A DNA stretch of 60,325 bases from Candidatus Gastranaerophilales bacterium (GCA_900548405.1 UNSJ01000007.1:1-60325); one strand, 5' to 3'. Numbered from the stretch's first letter, positions 51,510 to 60,325 are shown. Program-made: numbers and translations. The notes: generated by a model from the letters alone, not told the origin.

Positions 51510-52526
51510 TTAAATTTTTAAGGCTTCTTCGCTTATAACTTCATTTGCACCTATTACAGATGAATATACGTCATCTTTAATTACACAGCCTGAAGCTATT
51601 ACGCTGTTTGATATAATAACATTGTCTGCAATCGTTACATTATCCCATATTATACTGTTTTCAACAGTGACATTATTCCCTAACGTACAGTTTTTACCAA
51701 TTGTAGAATTTCCTTTGAATTCAGTATTTGCAGGAATAAATGAGCTTTCAGCAATATAAGCACCGCATTCATTGTTAATAATAGGTTTGTGAGCAAATGT
51801 GCATAAACCGTTAAACAAATCCTGAGTTGATTGTTTATACTGGTCAAGAGTTCCGATATCACTCCAGTATTCGGATATTTCAAATGTGTTAATTGTACGT
51901 TCTTTTAAGAGTTGAGGAAAAACATTCTTTGCAAAATCATAAAAAGTATTTTCAGGAATATAATCAAATATCTTGTAATCAAATATATATATACCTGTGT
52001 TTATAAAATTACTTTTCGCCTCATTAATAGAAGGTTTTTCCTGAAATTCTGTTATAAAACCGTCATTATCTGTAACTACAACACCAAAGTGAGGCACCTC
52101 TTCTTTTGCAATTTTTTTAATACCGATAGTTGCAACAGCTTTTGAATTTTTATGAACTTCAATACCTTTTTTAATATCTGCATTAGAAAGTCCATCTGCG
52201 GATAAAACTACAAACGGACAACCTTCATCAAAGAAGTATTGACATTTTTTCACACCGCCTGCTGTGCCTGATAAAGTTTCCTCTTTGATATAATTGAAAT
52301 TTATACCCATGCTGTTATTTTTGTATCTGTCAATAATTTTTTCAGCCAAATAGTATGTATTGCATATTACATCAGAAATACCGTATGAAATAAGCTTTTC
52401 AAATAGTATATCCATGACCGGTTTATTAGCCACAGGAACCAACGGCTTTGGAACATATTTTGTCAGAGGATCAAGTCTTGAGCCCACACCAGCAGACATT
52501 ATCATTGCTTTAATTTTCTCACTCAT
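51510..52526 (-). CDS. NDP-sugar pyrophosphorylase (GlmU/RmlA-like) with left-handed beta-helix end
   Basis: 338 aa. N-terminal nucleotidyltransferase: MIMSAGVGSRLDPLTKYVPKPLVPVANKP, LSADGLSNA and GIYIFDYK. After about residue 240 hexapeptide-like repeats (IGKNCTLGNNVTVENSIIW, ADNVIISNSVI) form a left-handed beta-helix. Makes an activated sugar (GDP-mannose or UDP/ADP-glucose type) for surface polysaccharide; the exact sugar is undetermined. The SAGVGSR loop replaces the usual AGGxGtR. GGAGATG ribosome-binding site. Confidence 0.87.
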   Translation of the reverse strand: MSEKIKAMIMSAGVGSRLDPLTKYVPKPLVPVANKPVMDILFEKLISYGISDVICNTYYLAEKIIDRYKNNSMGINFNYIKEETLSGTAGGVKKCQYFFDEGCPFVVLSADGLSNADIKKGIEVHKNSKAVATIGIKKIAKEEVPHFGVVVTDNDGFITEFQEKPSINEAKSNFINTGIYIFDYKIFDYIPENTFYDFAKNVFPQLLKERTINTFEISEYWSDIGTLDQYKQSTQDLFNGLCTFAHKPIINNECGAYIAESSFIPANTEFKGNSTIGKNCTLGNNVTVENSIIWDNVTIADNVIISNSVIASGCVIKDDVYSSVIGANEVISEEALKI

Positions 52527-52558
52527 AGCATCTCCATTTTATCTCAAAAAATATTTTA

Positions 52559-52586
52559 TTGCAAATTTAAAATCAGGTTGTATAAT
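52559..52586 (+). promoter_or_regulatory. promoter of tRNA-Lys
   Basis: TTGCAA (52559-52564), 16-nt spacer, TATAAT (52581-52586), 18 nt before the tRNA. Confidence 0.7.
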
Positions 52587-52604
52587 AAATTTGTAAGCAG
52601 TTAC

Positions 52605-52677
52605 GGGCTTGTAGCTCAGCCGGTAGAGCAGAAGACTCTTAATCTTTTGGTCGTGGGTTCGAATCCCACCGGGCCCA
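52605..52677 (+). tRNA. tRNA-Lys (CTT)
   Basis: 73 nt. Acceptor GGGCTTG/CGGGCCC (two G-U pairs), anticodon loop CTCTTAA giving CTT, T arm GTGGG-TTCGAAT-CCCAC, discriminator A, no encoded CCA. Confidence 0.94.
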
Positions 52678-52726
52678 TTTTTAAAAACAGTTTATTTAAA
52701 AATAAACTACTTTCTAATTATTTATT

Positions 52727-54226
52727 ATGGTTATAAAAAATTCAATCTGCCTGATATTACTAATTTTTTCTTTTTTATCGGCGGTAAATACTAAAACATT
52801 TGCGATAGAAGATGATGACTTATTTAAGTCTGTGGAAATTAAAGACGGAATAAGCCTTTCTATTTCCGATTGCGTTGCGGCGGCTTTTAAAAACAGTCCC
52901 AAAATAAGAAGACAAAAATATAATTTAGATATAGCCAAAAGTAATCTAGGTATTGCACGTTCGCAGTATTTCCCTGTTATAAACGCAGGAGCAGGTTTTT
53001 ACAACGAAAACAACTCCGATAATATCTATTACAATTCTCATTATCGGGAATTGCCCAATGTCGGAGTTACAGTTAATAAGCTGATTTGGAATTTCGGAAA
53101 AACCACTGCTTACATAAAAATGGAAGAATTTTACAAAATCGGAGCTGAATATGAATTTATGGACAGTTTGTGTTCAACTTTATTTGATGTAAAAGCCAAA
53201 TATTATAATCTTTTGAGAGCTAAAGCAATGTTAAAGATTGCTGAAAATAATGTTGAAATAAACGAAAATTTTGTAAAACTTGCCAAAGATAAAGACAAAA
53301 CTGATTTGACTACTGCACAATTAAATTTAAGTGATGCAAAGGTCAAATATATAGAAGCAAAAAATAATTATAATAATGCCAGAGTGGATTTAAACAACTC
53401 AATGTATCTGGATAATCAGCCTGATTTTAAAATCATCAATACAAATACTTTTGCTTACGAAAATGATTTTGCATATAATCTTAATGCTAAAAAATCAGAA
53501 CCTTTTACACCTGAAGCATTTAACTTTCCTCTGGATAAAGCAGTTGAAATTGCCTATGATAACAGTCCGGATTTGAATGTTCTAATATCAACAAAAAAAG
53601 CAATGGAACAATCACTGTTATATGTTAAAAGAACGTATTTTCCTGATTTAACGGCAAATGCAGGATATGGCTTTAATAACTCTAACATGGTTTCAAATAA
53701 CAGTTTTCAGGTTGGTGGAAATCTAAATTCTACTGTTAATTTAATGGAATTAAAACACAGCATAAAAGGGGCTGATGCACAGATAAATCTTGCTGACAAC
53801 GAAATTACTTTGTTCAAAAAGGATTTGTATTTTGAGGTGAAAAGAGCATTTAATAATGTTGAAAAATGTGAAAAACAGATTCCTGCCGCAAAACTTGAAG
53901 CTGAACAGGCATTAGAAAACCTTAAACTTGTTGAAGCAAAATACAAATCAAATGAATTAAATTACGTAGCCCTACAAAATGCACGAAAAGAATATATTAC
54001 AGCGTTGAATGATTATATTGACAGCTTGTATAATTACAATATTTCATTAATTCAGGTTGAAATGGCAATGCATTATCACATCGTTGATATTCACCACAAA
54101 TCCGAACATGCTATGCATTATCATTCGGAAGAACTTATACAGCATTTAAATAAAGTTCTGGGATGCGATGAAAAAGAAGTACATAAAGAAAGAAAAAGAA
54201 ATACAAAAAAAGAACAAACTTTGTAA
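52727..54226 (+). CDS. TolC-family outer-membrane efflux channel
   Basis: 499 aa. Signal sequence (SICLILLIFSFLSAVNTKTFA), then two repeats of the TolC fold: LSISDCVAAAFKNSPKIRRQ and FPLDKAVEIAYDNSPDLNVL begin the halves, each followed by a long coiled-coil hairpin and a short beta barrel part. The C-terminal ~45 residues are unusual: His-rich (AMHYHIVDIHHKSEHAMHYH), which could bind metal. The adjacent gene is a metal exporter-like permease, so the channel may serve metal efflux. No inner-membrane fusion protein is nearby. Confidence 0.88.
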   Translation: MVIKNSICLILLIFSFLSAVNTKTFAIEDDDLFKSVEIKDGISLSISDCVAAAFKNSPKIRRQKYNLDIAKSNLGIARSQYFPVINAGAGFYNENNSDNIYYNSHYRELPNVGVTVNKLIWNFGKTTAYIKMEEFYKIGAEYEFMDSLCSTLFDVKAKYYNLLRAKAMLKIAENNVEINENFVKLAKDKDKTDLTTAQLNLSDAKVKYIEAKNNYNNARVDLNNSMYLDNQPDFKIINTNTFAYENDFAYNLNAKKSEPFTPEAFNFPLDKAVEIAYDNSPDLNVLISTKKAMEQSLLYVKRTYFPDLTANAGYGFNNSNMVSNNSFQVGGNLNSTVNLMELKHSIKGADAQINLADNEITLFKKDLYFEVKRAFNNVEKCEKQIPAAKLEAEQALENLKLVEAKYKSNELNYVALQNARKEYITALNDYIDSLYNYNISLIQVEMAMHYHIVDIHHKSEHAMHYHSEELIQHLNKVLGCDEKEVHKERKRNTKKEQTL

Positions 54227-54252
54227 AATTTTGTTTGTATTATTATAAAAAT

Positions 54253-55197
54253 ATGCTGATAGACTTTTTAAATAAAATAAACACAATTAATGAAAATATG
54301 TTTGCAGGATTTGACGGAATTATCGAAAGTTTTGGAATGCCTGACTGGTTAGCAGATGCAATTATAGACAGCTTTCATATACTTCCGCTTTTATTTATTG
54401 TTTTTGTATTTATTGAGCTTATCGAATATTTCTGTTCTGACAAAATAAATTCTTTTATGAAAAAATCAGAAAAAGCAGCTCCTGTAATTGGAAGTCTTGC
54501 TGCAATTCTTCCGCAATGCGGTTTTTCTGTTATAGCAAGTACACTTTATATAAGAAGATTTATAACAAAGGGCACACTTATTGCAATTTATCTTGCAACA
54601 TCTGATGAAGCAATCCCCATATTACTTGCAGAACCGACGCAGACACACTATGTACTGCCGATAATAGGAATTAAACTCGTTATAGGAATAATTGCAGGAT
54701 ATTTAATCGATTTTATTTTAAAAGATAAAAAGTATATTCCGATAATTGAAGAATCTGATGAAGCTGAAGAAGAAGGATGCTGCTGTCATTCGGTGTCCAA
54801 CAGAAGAAAAAGGGAATTAATAACTCATCCTCTCAAACATACTTTAAATATTTTTGTATTTATTTTGCTCATCACAATTTTGTTAAACTTTTTAATAGCT
54901 GTTTACGCAAAATATTCTGCACTGCATTTAATTCTCGGCAAAGTAAGATTTTTAGAGCCTGTAATAACCGCATTTATCGGCTTAATTCCGAATTGTGCCG
55001 TATCGATTGCTCTAACAATGCTGTTAATAAAAGGTTCTATAAGCTTCGGTGCTGTTATCTCAGGTTTGCTGTCCAATGCAGGGCTTGGAATTCTGGTACT
55101 TTTCAGACACAGCGAAAATATTAAAGACTCATTAAAAATAATTGGAATACTTTTAGGAATAAGCATTACTGTTGGGATGCTAATACAATTATTTTAA
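54253..55197 (+). CDS. putative heavy-metal exporter (10-TM, ArsP_2/putative manganese transporter type)
   Basis: 314 aa from the ATG at 54253, with about eight to ten helices in two homologous halves. Each half has a Pro-x-Cys motif: AAILPQCGFSVIAS and IGLIPNCAVSIALT. The central cytoplasmic loop has acidic residues and a metal-ligand cluster (EAEEEGCCCHS). These features suit the putative heavy-metal exporter family; the substrate is unknown. It lies 26 nt after a TolC-like gene with a His-rich tail, suggesting a joint role. The ATG has no Shine-Dalgarno; an upstream in-frame TTG (54235) is an alternative. The end overlaps the convergent gene by 4 nt. Confidence 0.7.
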   Translation: MLIDFLNKINTINENMFAGFDGIIESFGMPDWLADAIIDSFHILPLLFIVFVFIELIEYFCSDKINSFMKKSEKAAPVIGSLAAILPQCGFSVIASTLYIRRFITKGTLIAIYLATSDEAIPILLAEPTQTHYVLPIIGIKLVIGIIAGYLIDFILKDKKYIPIIEESDEAEEEGCCCHSVSNRRKRELITHPLKHTLNIFVFILLITILLNFLIAVYAKYSALHLILGKVRFLEPVITAFIGLIPNCAVSIALTMLLIKGSISFGAVISGLLSNAGLGILVLFRHSENIKDSLKIIGILLGISITVGMLIQLF

Positions 55198-56312
55198 ACA
55201 AGCTGCCTGTTTAACCTGTTAAATCTTTCAGCAATATCGTCATCGTTTTGGAAATATCTGTCAAATCTTGTTCCCTGATCTTTAGAAACAGATTTTACCA
55301 AATCTTTTACAAACTCAAATTGGTCATCACTGTTCCAATAATTAAAATCACGAGCAAGTGATTCTCGATTACGCAGTTTTGATTTAATCAGCTTCATGCC
55401 TGTTTTAATCTGTCTTTCGTGCGCACCCATTTGGGTTACATTTGACATTTGGGCAAACGGTGAGCTGTTAATTCTTTCACGAATAATTCTTGTAATTTTG
55501 TCATCAAAACTGTAAGCGAGTTTGCCATCTCTTACGGATTCTATAAAATATGCGAAATTTTTTGCGCCTTCTCTTGTAATATGATTTTCGTTATTGGCTT
55601 TTGCCAGTTTTATATTAAATTCACCTGCCGTAAGAGGATTGATATCTAATTCTCTCTTATATTTATAATATTCAACGCTGTTATTAAGACCTGCCTGACG
55701 GGTTAAATCATCCATTACATCAAGTATTTTGTAAACCTGACCTGTTGTATAAACTTCCGGGAAAGTGTTTTCATTGTTTAAACTTAAAATTCTCTGATCA
55801 ACATTATCCCAAAGTGCACCTTTATACCTTGCAACATAATATTCATCAGGCGACAATGAACGCTGATCTTTTTCTAAAATTATGTAAGCTTTATCAATAT
55901 CACTTCCGGGCAAAGCATGTTTTAAACCGACAGAACAGACAGGATCGTAACCTGCCATTAGTACTTTTACATCACTATTTGATGCATTAACAGCATTATT
56001 CACAAATTCTTTTTCTATTTTTGCAGATGCTGAATAAATATTAGGGAAGTCAGTTATCCATTTATAAAAATCTACAAATTTACCTTTTAAATATTCGGGA
56101 ATTCTGTCCAGGAAAGAAAAATTTTCTTGTCTTATCCATTTGTTTTGCGGAAATATATTATCATCAAGTGCCTCATAATATTTAGCATACCTGAAATAAT
56201 TATATTGAGAATACATATTTTCTGCAGTATTCATAGCATATTGCGGTACTCTTTGTGCTATTCCGTTAAATCCTATTGTCGAACTGTTCGGCTGAACTGC
56301 TCCTACTTTCAT
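55194..56312 (-). CDS. uncharacterised FxG-tag protein
   Basis: 372 aa, no known family. Starts MKVGAVQPNSSTIGFNGIAQ, with an FNG tag at residues 14-16. The rest is soluble, helical and rich in Asn, Tyr and Arg (YFRYAKYYEALDDNIFPQ, ITRIIRERINSSPFAQM). No signal peptide, membrane helix or catalytic motif recognised. It is 12 nt downstream of a PHP protein whose N-terminus also reads MKVxxVQ, so the two probably share a location or partner. AGAGG ribosome-binding site. Confidence 0.6.
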   Translation of the reverse strand: MKVGAVQPNSSTIGFNGIAQRVPQYAMNTAENMYSQYNYFRYAKYYEALDDNIFPQNKWIRQENFSFLDRIPEYLKGKFVDFYKWITDFPNIYSASAKIEKEFVNNAVNASNSDVKVLMAGYDPVCSVGLKHALPGSDIDKAYIILEKDQRSLSPDEYYVARYKGALWDNVDQRILSLNNENTFPEVYTTGQVYKILDVMDDLTRQAGLNNSVEYYKYKRELDINPLTAGEFNIKLAKANNENHITREGAKNFAYFIESVRDGKLAYSFDDKITRIIRERINSSPFAQMSNVTQMGAHERQIKTGMKLIKSKLRNRESLARDFNYWNSDDQFEFVKDLVKSVSKDQGTRFDRYFQNDDDIAERFNRLNRQLV

Positions 56313-56324
56313 ATAACTATACCT

Positions 56325-57653
56325 CTATATATATTGTGATTTGTGGTTGTCTGAACCGCCTATTTTTATTAATTGTTTTAAATAATCATTAATTTCTTCT
56401 ACCTTACTCATATTAACATTATCAGGATAAGCCTGATGATAGGCTTCTGAAAGTTCTATTAATCCTTTTGACTTATGAATAAAAGAATTCATAACTTTAA
56501 CAGGAAAATGGAATTTTTCAGCGGTAAAATAAGGATGAGCAAAGGCCATAGTAACACTTTCTCCTTTGAAATAATCTATAATATCCTCAAAAGAATTTTC
56601 ATTATTTAAAATTAATTTGTTATTGACCATGTGCGGTTGATACTTTCTTCTTATATCATTAATTTGTGATGCTTCACCAATATCATTATCTAAAACATGT
56701 TTTTCTTTCAAGTGCCATAGTGTCCTATTTTTTACATTAAGCGGCATAATAATTTGTTCATAAAGTTTGTTACTATCCTGCCCATATCTGGATGCATGAA
56801 TGGTTATGGCGTGTTTTGCCTGAGCATAATTATTCACTGCCCAGTGGGTATTCATCATTAAACACTTTTCATTCATGTTATAAGTTCTTAACATTTCCTG
56901 CTTATTAAAATTAGTCAACGGGATAGCTTTTCTAATTTCAGCCAGCATATTATCTATTGTTTCAACACGTTTTGTTTGAAGAATATCCAAGTGTTTTGAC
57001 AATTTAAAAGGGTCAAAACCGTAAGCCAGCACCTCTGAAATTTCACAAGGGTTAGCAGACTTTGGAGCTTTGTGGGAAAAGCTCAGTTCAACTCCGGGAA
57101 TAAATCTTACATTTCTGAATTTTTCAGGATTTTTGGCAATAATGCCGAGTGCCTCTTTTACACCTGCAACACTATCATGGTCCGTAATTGAAAACATGAA
57201 TTTTTTTCCTGTTCTTGCAAACAGCTTGTTTCCGTATTCTGTTATTTCATCAAGAAGATTTCCTACACTGATATTACCGTCAGAATGATTTGTATGCATA
57301 TGAAAATCAGCCATAAATCCAAAGTTTTTAATGTTTTCGGGAGTATAAACATAGTTCTGCTTCTTAAGTTTTAAAATTTCCGATACAAATTCGGACTTAT
57401 CCATAACGCACGCAAGTGATTTCGGGTTAATCTTCTCGCCCAGCATTTCAGATACTCCCATTGCAAGAGATTTAAGATAATGGCTGCATTCCCTCACATT
57501 TATCTTAGAAGTTTTGTAAATTAAAAGCCCTCCGATTAAAGCACCAAGTGCGATATCTGTTGGAAATTTGACGGCATTATTTACAGGCTTATTTCCTAAT
57601 TTGGGTGAATAAACCTGCTGTTTCACTGAATTTTGAACAGGCATAACCTTCAT
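56325..57653 (-). CDS. PHP-domain phosphoesterase with N-terminal tag and possible membrane segment
   Basis: 442 aa. N-terminus MKVMPVQNSVKQQVYSPKLG, then a hydrophobic stretch (FPTDIALGALIGGLLIY, about 31-47). The PHP domain begins near residue 113: MADFHMHTNHSDGN, FSITDHDSVAG, PGVELSF, MAFAHPYF and GGSDNHKS carry the metal-ligand His/Asp set. An insert of about 130 residues between the central motifs is larger than in TrpH-type enzymes. Likely a phosphoesterase held at the membrane; substrate unknown. GGTG-type ribosome-binding site. Confidence 0.75.
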   Translation of the reverse strand: MKVMPVQNSVKQQVYSPKLGNKPVNNAVKFPTDIALGALIGGLLIYKTSKINVRECSHYLKSLAMGVSEMLGEKINPKSLACVMDKSEFVSEILKLKKQNYVYTPENIKNFGFMADFHMHTNHSDGNISVGNLLDEITEYGNKLFARTGKKFMFSITDHDSVAGVKEALGIIAKNPEKFRNVRFIPGVELSFSHKAPKSANPCEISEVLAYGFDPFKLSKHLDILQTKRVETIDNMLAEIRKAIPLTNFNKQEMLRTYNMNEKCLMMNTHWAVNNYAQAKHAITIHASRYGQDSNKLYEQIIMPLNVKNRTLWHLKEKHVLDNDIGEASQINDIRRKYQPHMVNNKLILNNENSFEDIIDYFKGESVTMAFAHPYFTAEKFHFPVKVMNSFIHKSKGLIELSEAYHQAYPDNVNMSKVEEINDYLKQLIKIGGSDNHKSQYI

Positions 57654-57790
57654 ATAAACACCATTTGAAACCTATATTTAATTTTACGGAAAACACTGAT
57701 AATTTTAATTGTTATATTAAGTTATATTACATACAAATCAGGAAATTAACCCCCTTTTGTATTAGTTATTGTAATACATTTTAAAATCAT

Positions 57791-57826
57791 TTGCACAAAT
57801 ATTAAAATTACGTTATATTTAGGATA
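57791..57826 (+). promoter_or_regulatory. promoter directly ahead of the antiporter gene
   Basis: TTGCAC (57791-57796), 17-nt spacer, TATATT (57814-57819), ending 8 nt before the ATG at 57827. Only a cramped AGGA lies between, so translation is probably leaderless. Confidence 0.6.
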
Positions 57827-59290
57827 ATGATTTTAAACGAAATCCTTTTAATCGCTTCTATACTTTTAATCTCCGCTATTATTTTTAATAAAATCGGCGG
57901 CAAATTCGGAGTTCCCTCACTTGTCATTTTTATTTTGGTAGGTATTCTGGCAGGTTCTGACGGTATTTTGGGTATATATTTCGAGGATTTCACTCTTGCT
58001 CAATTTGTTGGAATTGTTGCGATTTCATACATCTTGTTTATGGGCGGCTTGAGTGTAAATATAAAAGAACTTAAACCTGTTGTTGCAGAGGGGAGTGTTC
58101 TTGCAACACTCGGTGTATTTGCAACAGGTATTATCGTGGGTTTGTGCAGTTATTTCCTGCTTGACTTGCCGATGCTTGAATGTATGCTTTTGGGAGCAAT
58201 TATATCTTCAACAGATGCTGCAGCAGTATTTGGGGTATTACGTTCAAAAAATATCAGCCTTGATTACAATTTAAAGCCGCTGCTTGAGTTTGAATCAGGA
58301 AGCAACGACCCGATGGCAGTATTTCTAACACTTGGTGTTATAGGGCTCATAACGGGGCAGCTGGACAGCTTAGGTTTGGTATTTGATTTCTTTAAACAAA
58401 TGCTTTTGGGAATTGCTTTCGGATATTTGATTGCAAGAGGAACCGCGTGGATTATAAACAGAATTCGCCTTGAATACGACAGTTTGTATGTTGTAATTAC
58501 TCTAGCAAGTGTTTTGTTTACTTATTCATTCATTTCCATAATAGGCGGAAACGGCTTTATCGGAGTATATATCTGCGGATTAGCTCTGGCTTCAATGAAA
58601 TTCGTTAACAAAAAGACATTAATTAAATTCCATGATGCAGTTGCGTGGCTTATGCAGATTGTAATGTTCTTAATTCTGGGACTTCTTGTAAACTTTAAAG
58701 ACGGATTTGCTTATACTAAACAAGCATTTTTAATTGCTTTAATTTTAACCTTTGTAGCAAGACCAATTGCAGTATTTTTAACAACATTTCCGTTTAAAAG
58801 AAGTTTAAAAGAAAAGCTTATGATATCTTGGGTAGGTTTAAGAGGGGCAGCACCAATTGTTCTTGCGACTTTCCCGCTAACCGAAAACGTTCCGCATGCA
58901 ATGGAAATCTTCAATATAGTTTTCTTTGTCGTTATCATTTCGGTTTTACTTCAAGGTACAACAATTCCTTATTTTGCAAAACTATTAAAAGTTGATGCAC
59001 CGCTGGAAGTTAATCACGATTCTGTATTAGAATACGGCGGAAAAGATTCCAACAATAAAATGATAGAATTTACGGTAGCAGATAATGCAGAAGCAGCAGG
59101 AAAGCAGTTATTTGAACTTAATCTTCCTCAGGGAGCACTTGTAAGCTTAATATATAAAAACGGCGAATATATTATCCCGACAGGAAGCACAACTATTGAA
59201 CCCTGCGACGTTTTATTTGTTCTTATGGATAAAACAAAAGAAACACAGGTTAGGAAAATTATCTGCACCGAAAAAAACGAAGAAGCTTAA
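57827..59290 (+). CDS. K+/H+ antiporter, CPA1/NhaP2-CvrA type
   Basis: 487 aa. About 12 helices of a cation:proton antiporter, with SSTDAAAVFGVLRSKN and LLEFESGSNDPMAVFLTLG (the ND ion-binding motif of this family) and WVGLRGAAPIVLATFPL. A cytoplasmic TrkA-C domain follows (about 400-487: IEFTVADNAEAAGKQLFEL, LVSLIYKNGEYIIPTGSTTI). It extrudes K+ or Na+ for pH and osmotic balance. Ends exactly where the convergent XRE gene ends. Confidence 0.92.
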   Translation: MILNEILLIASILLISAIIFNKIGGKFGVPSLVIFILVGILAGSDGILGIYFEDFTLAQFVGIVAISYILFMGGLSVNIKELKPVVAEGSVLATLGVFATGIIVGLCSYFLLDLPMLECMLLGAIISSTDAAAVFGVLRSKNISLDYNLKPLLEFESGSNDPMAVFLTLGVIGLITGQLDSLGLVFDFFKQMLLGIAFGYLIARGTAWIINRIRLEYDSLYVVITLASVLFTYSFISIIGGNGFIGVYICGLALASMKFVNKKTLIKFHDAVAWLMQIVMFLILGLLVNFKDGFAYTKQAFLIALILTFVARPIAVFLTTFPFKRSLKEKLMISWVGLRGAAPIVLATFPLTENVPHAMEIFNIVFFVVIISVLLQGTTIPYFAKLLKVDAPLEVNHDSVLEYGGKDSNNKMIEFTVADNAEAAGKQLFELNLPQGALVSLIYKNGEYIIPTGSTTIEPCDVLFVLMDKTKETQVRKIICTEKNEEA

Positions 59291-59608
59291 TTACCTCATA
59301 GCCTTTACAACTCTGAAAACAGTTTCGATTTCTTGAGGCGTTAAACTGGGAAGTTTTTCAATAATATATTCAATCTTTTGAGTATCATCATATTTAAGAT
59401 GTTCGAAATCAAAAAGTTCAGGTAATTTAACTTTAAGAGCATCTGCAATATCAATCAAACATTTAGACGGAAAAGTTGCTCCACATTCAGCATTGCTAAT
59501 TGTTCTAATATCAATATTAGCAATTTCAGCAAGTTGTTCTTGTGTCATATTCAATTCTTGACGCAATTCTTTTATTCTTATGCCTAATAATTTTCTTAAA
59601 TCTTTCAT
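59291..59608 (-). CDS. XRE-family helix-turn-helix regulator
   Basis: 105 aa. HTH at about 8-63: GIRIKELRQELNMTQEQLAE, then IDIRTISNAECGATFPS and LIDIADALKVKLPELF. The C-terminal 40 residues (IIEKLPSLTPQEIETVFRVV) probably mediate dimerisation. The ATG follows TAACAT by 8 nt, a possible leaderless start. Divergent from the tandem-LuxR gene. Confidence 0.88.
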   Translation of the reverse strand: MKDLRKLLGIRIKELRQELNMTQEQLAEIANIDIRTISNAECGATFPSKCLIDIADALKVKLPELFDFEHLKYDDTQKIEYIIEKLPSLTPQEIETVFRVVKAMR

Positions 59609-59708
59609 ATGCTCTATGTTAAAGATTAATCGGTTATTTAAACAAAATAAACGAAAATAATTAGTATTTTATTCAGTATATTACTAAAAATATGATATAA
59701 TATTTGCA

Positions 59709-60197
59709 ATGAATAAATCTGAAATATTTTTTGATTCTAAAAGCATAAAACTTACAAATAAACAAAAAAACATAATACTTGCACTTGCACAAGGTAAAAC
59801 GTTAAAACTTACGGCACAAGAACTTAGTTTGAAATATGACAATTTTACCAAACAAACACAGAATTTGTATAAGAAATTTAATGTCCATAATAGAAAAGAA
59901 CTTATTCTGAAAGCCGTACAACAAGGAATTATTTCGTCTAAAAACGTATCAAAATCATTTAAAAAACGGTTTACAAAATTTCCCAAGAATTCTTTTTCGA
60001 CCGCCCTTCTAAACACACGAGAAAAACAATACCTGCAATTAGCCGCACAAGGTTTTACAAAAGAACAGATTATAAAAGAAATGAATATTTTAAATATGAA
60101 TTTTTGTAATTATATTATTTATGAAATTTGCAATAAACTTAATGCAAAAAATATTACTAATTCAGTATACATAGCTATGCATAATAAACTCATATAA
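59709..60197 (+). CDS. tandem LuxR-type HTH protein without a sensor domain
   Basis: 162 aa built from two LuxR/GerE-like modules. First (about 14-75): LTNKQKNIILALAQGKTLK, LSLKYDNFTKQTQNLYKKFN, VHNRKELILKAVQQGII. Second (about 100-160): LNTREKQYLQLAAQGFTKEQ, then YEICNKLNAKNITNSVYIA. Spacing follows the GerE pattern (LTxRExxVLxLxAxG ... KLxVxNR). No receiver or PAS domain. An extended -10 (TGa-TATAAT, 59693-59701) ends 8 nt before the ATG with no Shine-Dalgarno. Function as a regulator is inferred. Confidence 0.7.
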   Translation: MNKSEIFFDSKSIKLTNKQKNIILALAQGKTLKLTAQELSLKYDNFTKQTQNLYKKFNVHNRKELILKAVQQGIISSKNVSKSFKKRFTKFPKNSFSTALLNTREKQYLQLAAQGFTKEQIIKEMNILNMNFCNYIIYEICNKLNAKNITNSVYIAMHNKLI

Positions 60198-60325
60198 AAA
60201 TTATTACTAATTTTTACATATCCGAATTAGGTTGAAACAGCTATAAATAAACTGATTTGCCTGTTTAATCTTATAAAAAATAGGTAAAAAACAGGAGCAA
60301 AAAAAACATAATTATATTAAATATA
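60198..60325. other. right-hand end, upstream region of a gene beyond the window
   Basis: AT-rich; contains AACAGGAG (60290-60297), which may be the ribosome-binding site of a rightward gene. No start codon at suitable distance is visible before the window ends. Confidence 0.3.

Overview
The window is AT-rich, gene-dense bacterial chromosome. The envelope genes are those of a Gram-negative-type (diderm) cell: a TolC-like outer-membrane channel, an AsmA-like giant, an MlaD/MCE protein, a periplasmic amidase, and a MurE with the DNPR signature for meso-diaminopimelate. These sit beside RNase Y/YmdB and a set of prepilin-like proteins sharing the [22 protein letters not shown] N-terminus. That combination, plus several proteins with short N-terminal FxG tags, suggests a non-photosynthetic cyanobacterial relative (Gastranaerophilales/Melainabacteria, gut-associated). 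This assignment is an inference; there is no rRNA in the window. No phage, insertion sequence or CRISPR array was found.

Layout. 1-35: start of a truncated leftward gene carrying a C10 tract. 93-4579: leftward operon rny-ymdB-PHP-pilin-like-LOG. 4846-11994: pepA, a leftward amidase, then ftsI-murE-nagA (wall synthesis and recycling). 11997-17598: three prepilin genes, each with a 10-base C/G homopolymer between its start codon and pilin domain, interspersed with ilvD and an Fe-S protein. 17675-20715: proC, rpmH, rnpA, an unknown gene, a HisK-type phosphatase and tRNA-fMet. 20829-28948: queF, a flavoprotein/HxlR pair, a GDSL hydrolase, and an unknown SGNH-like - radical SAM - DMT cluster. 29060-39243: gdhA, a degenerate kinase-like protein, MlaD, AsmA and an exported trehalose-synthase-like GH13 enzyme. 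39466-39835: a possible type I toxin-like peptide with a strong terminator. 39836-48959: acyltransferase, galE, pirin, pnuC, SDR, DMT, tRNA-Ser, aroA and two FxG proteins. 49016-52677: two-component system, tRNA with a 100-bp tandem duplication, NDP-sugar pyrophosphorylase and tRNA-Lys. 52727-60197: tolC, a metal exporter-like protein, two FxG/PHP proteins, a K+/H+ antiporter, an XRE regulator and a tandem-LuxR protein.

Most interesting: the four homopolymer loci look like a phase-variable prepilin system. All four have near-consensus promoters and good Shine-Dalgarno sites. At C10, two are out of frame (one extra base restores a complete prepilin) and one is in frame. Three of the four tracts sit in the same 16-base sequence, TGTC-G10-CA, in both orientations. 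Other themes are probable leaderless transcripts (at least eight genes whose ATG lies 7-8 nt after a -10 box), a hairpin masking a ribosome-binding site, and an unexplained N-terminal FxG tag family.
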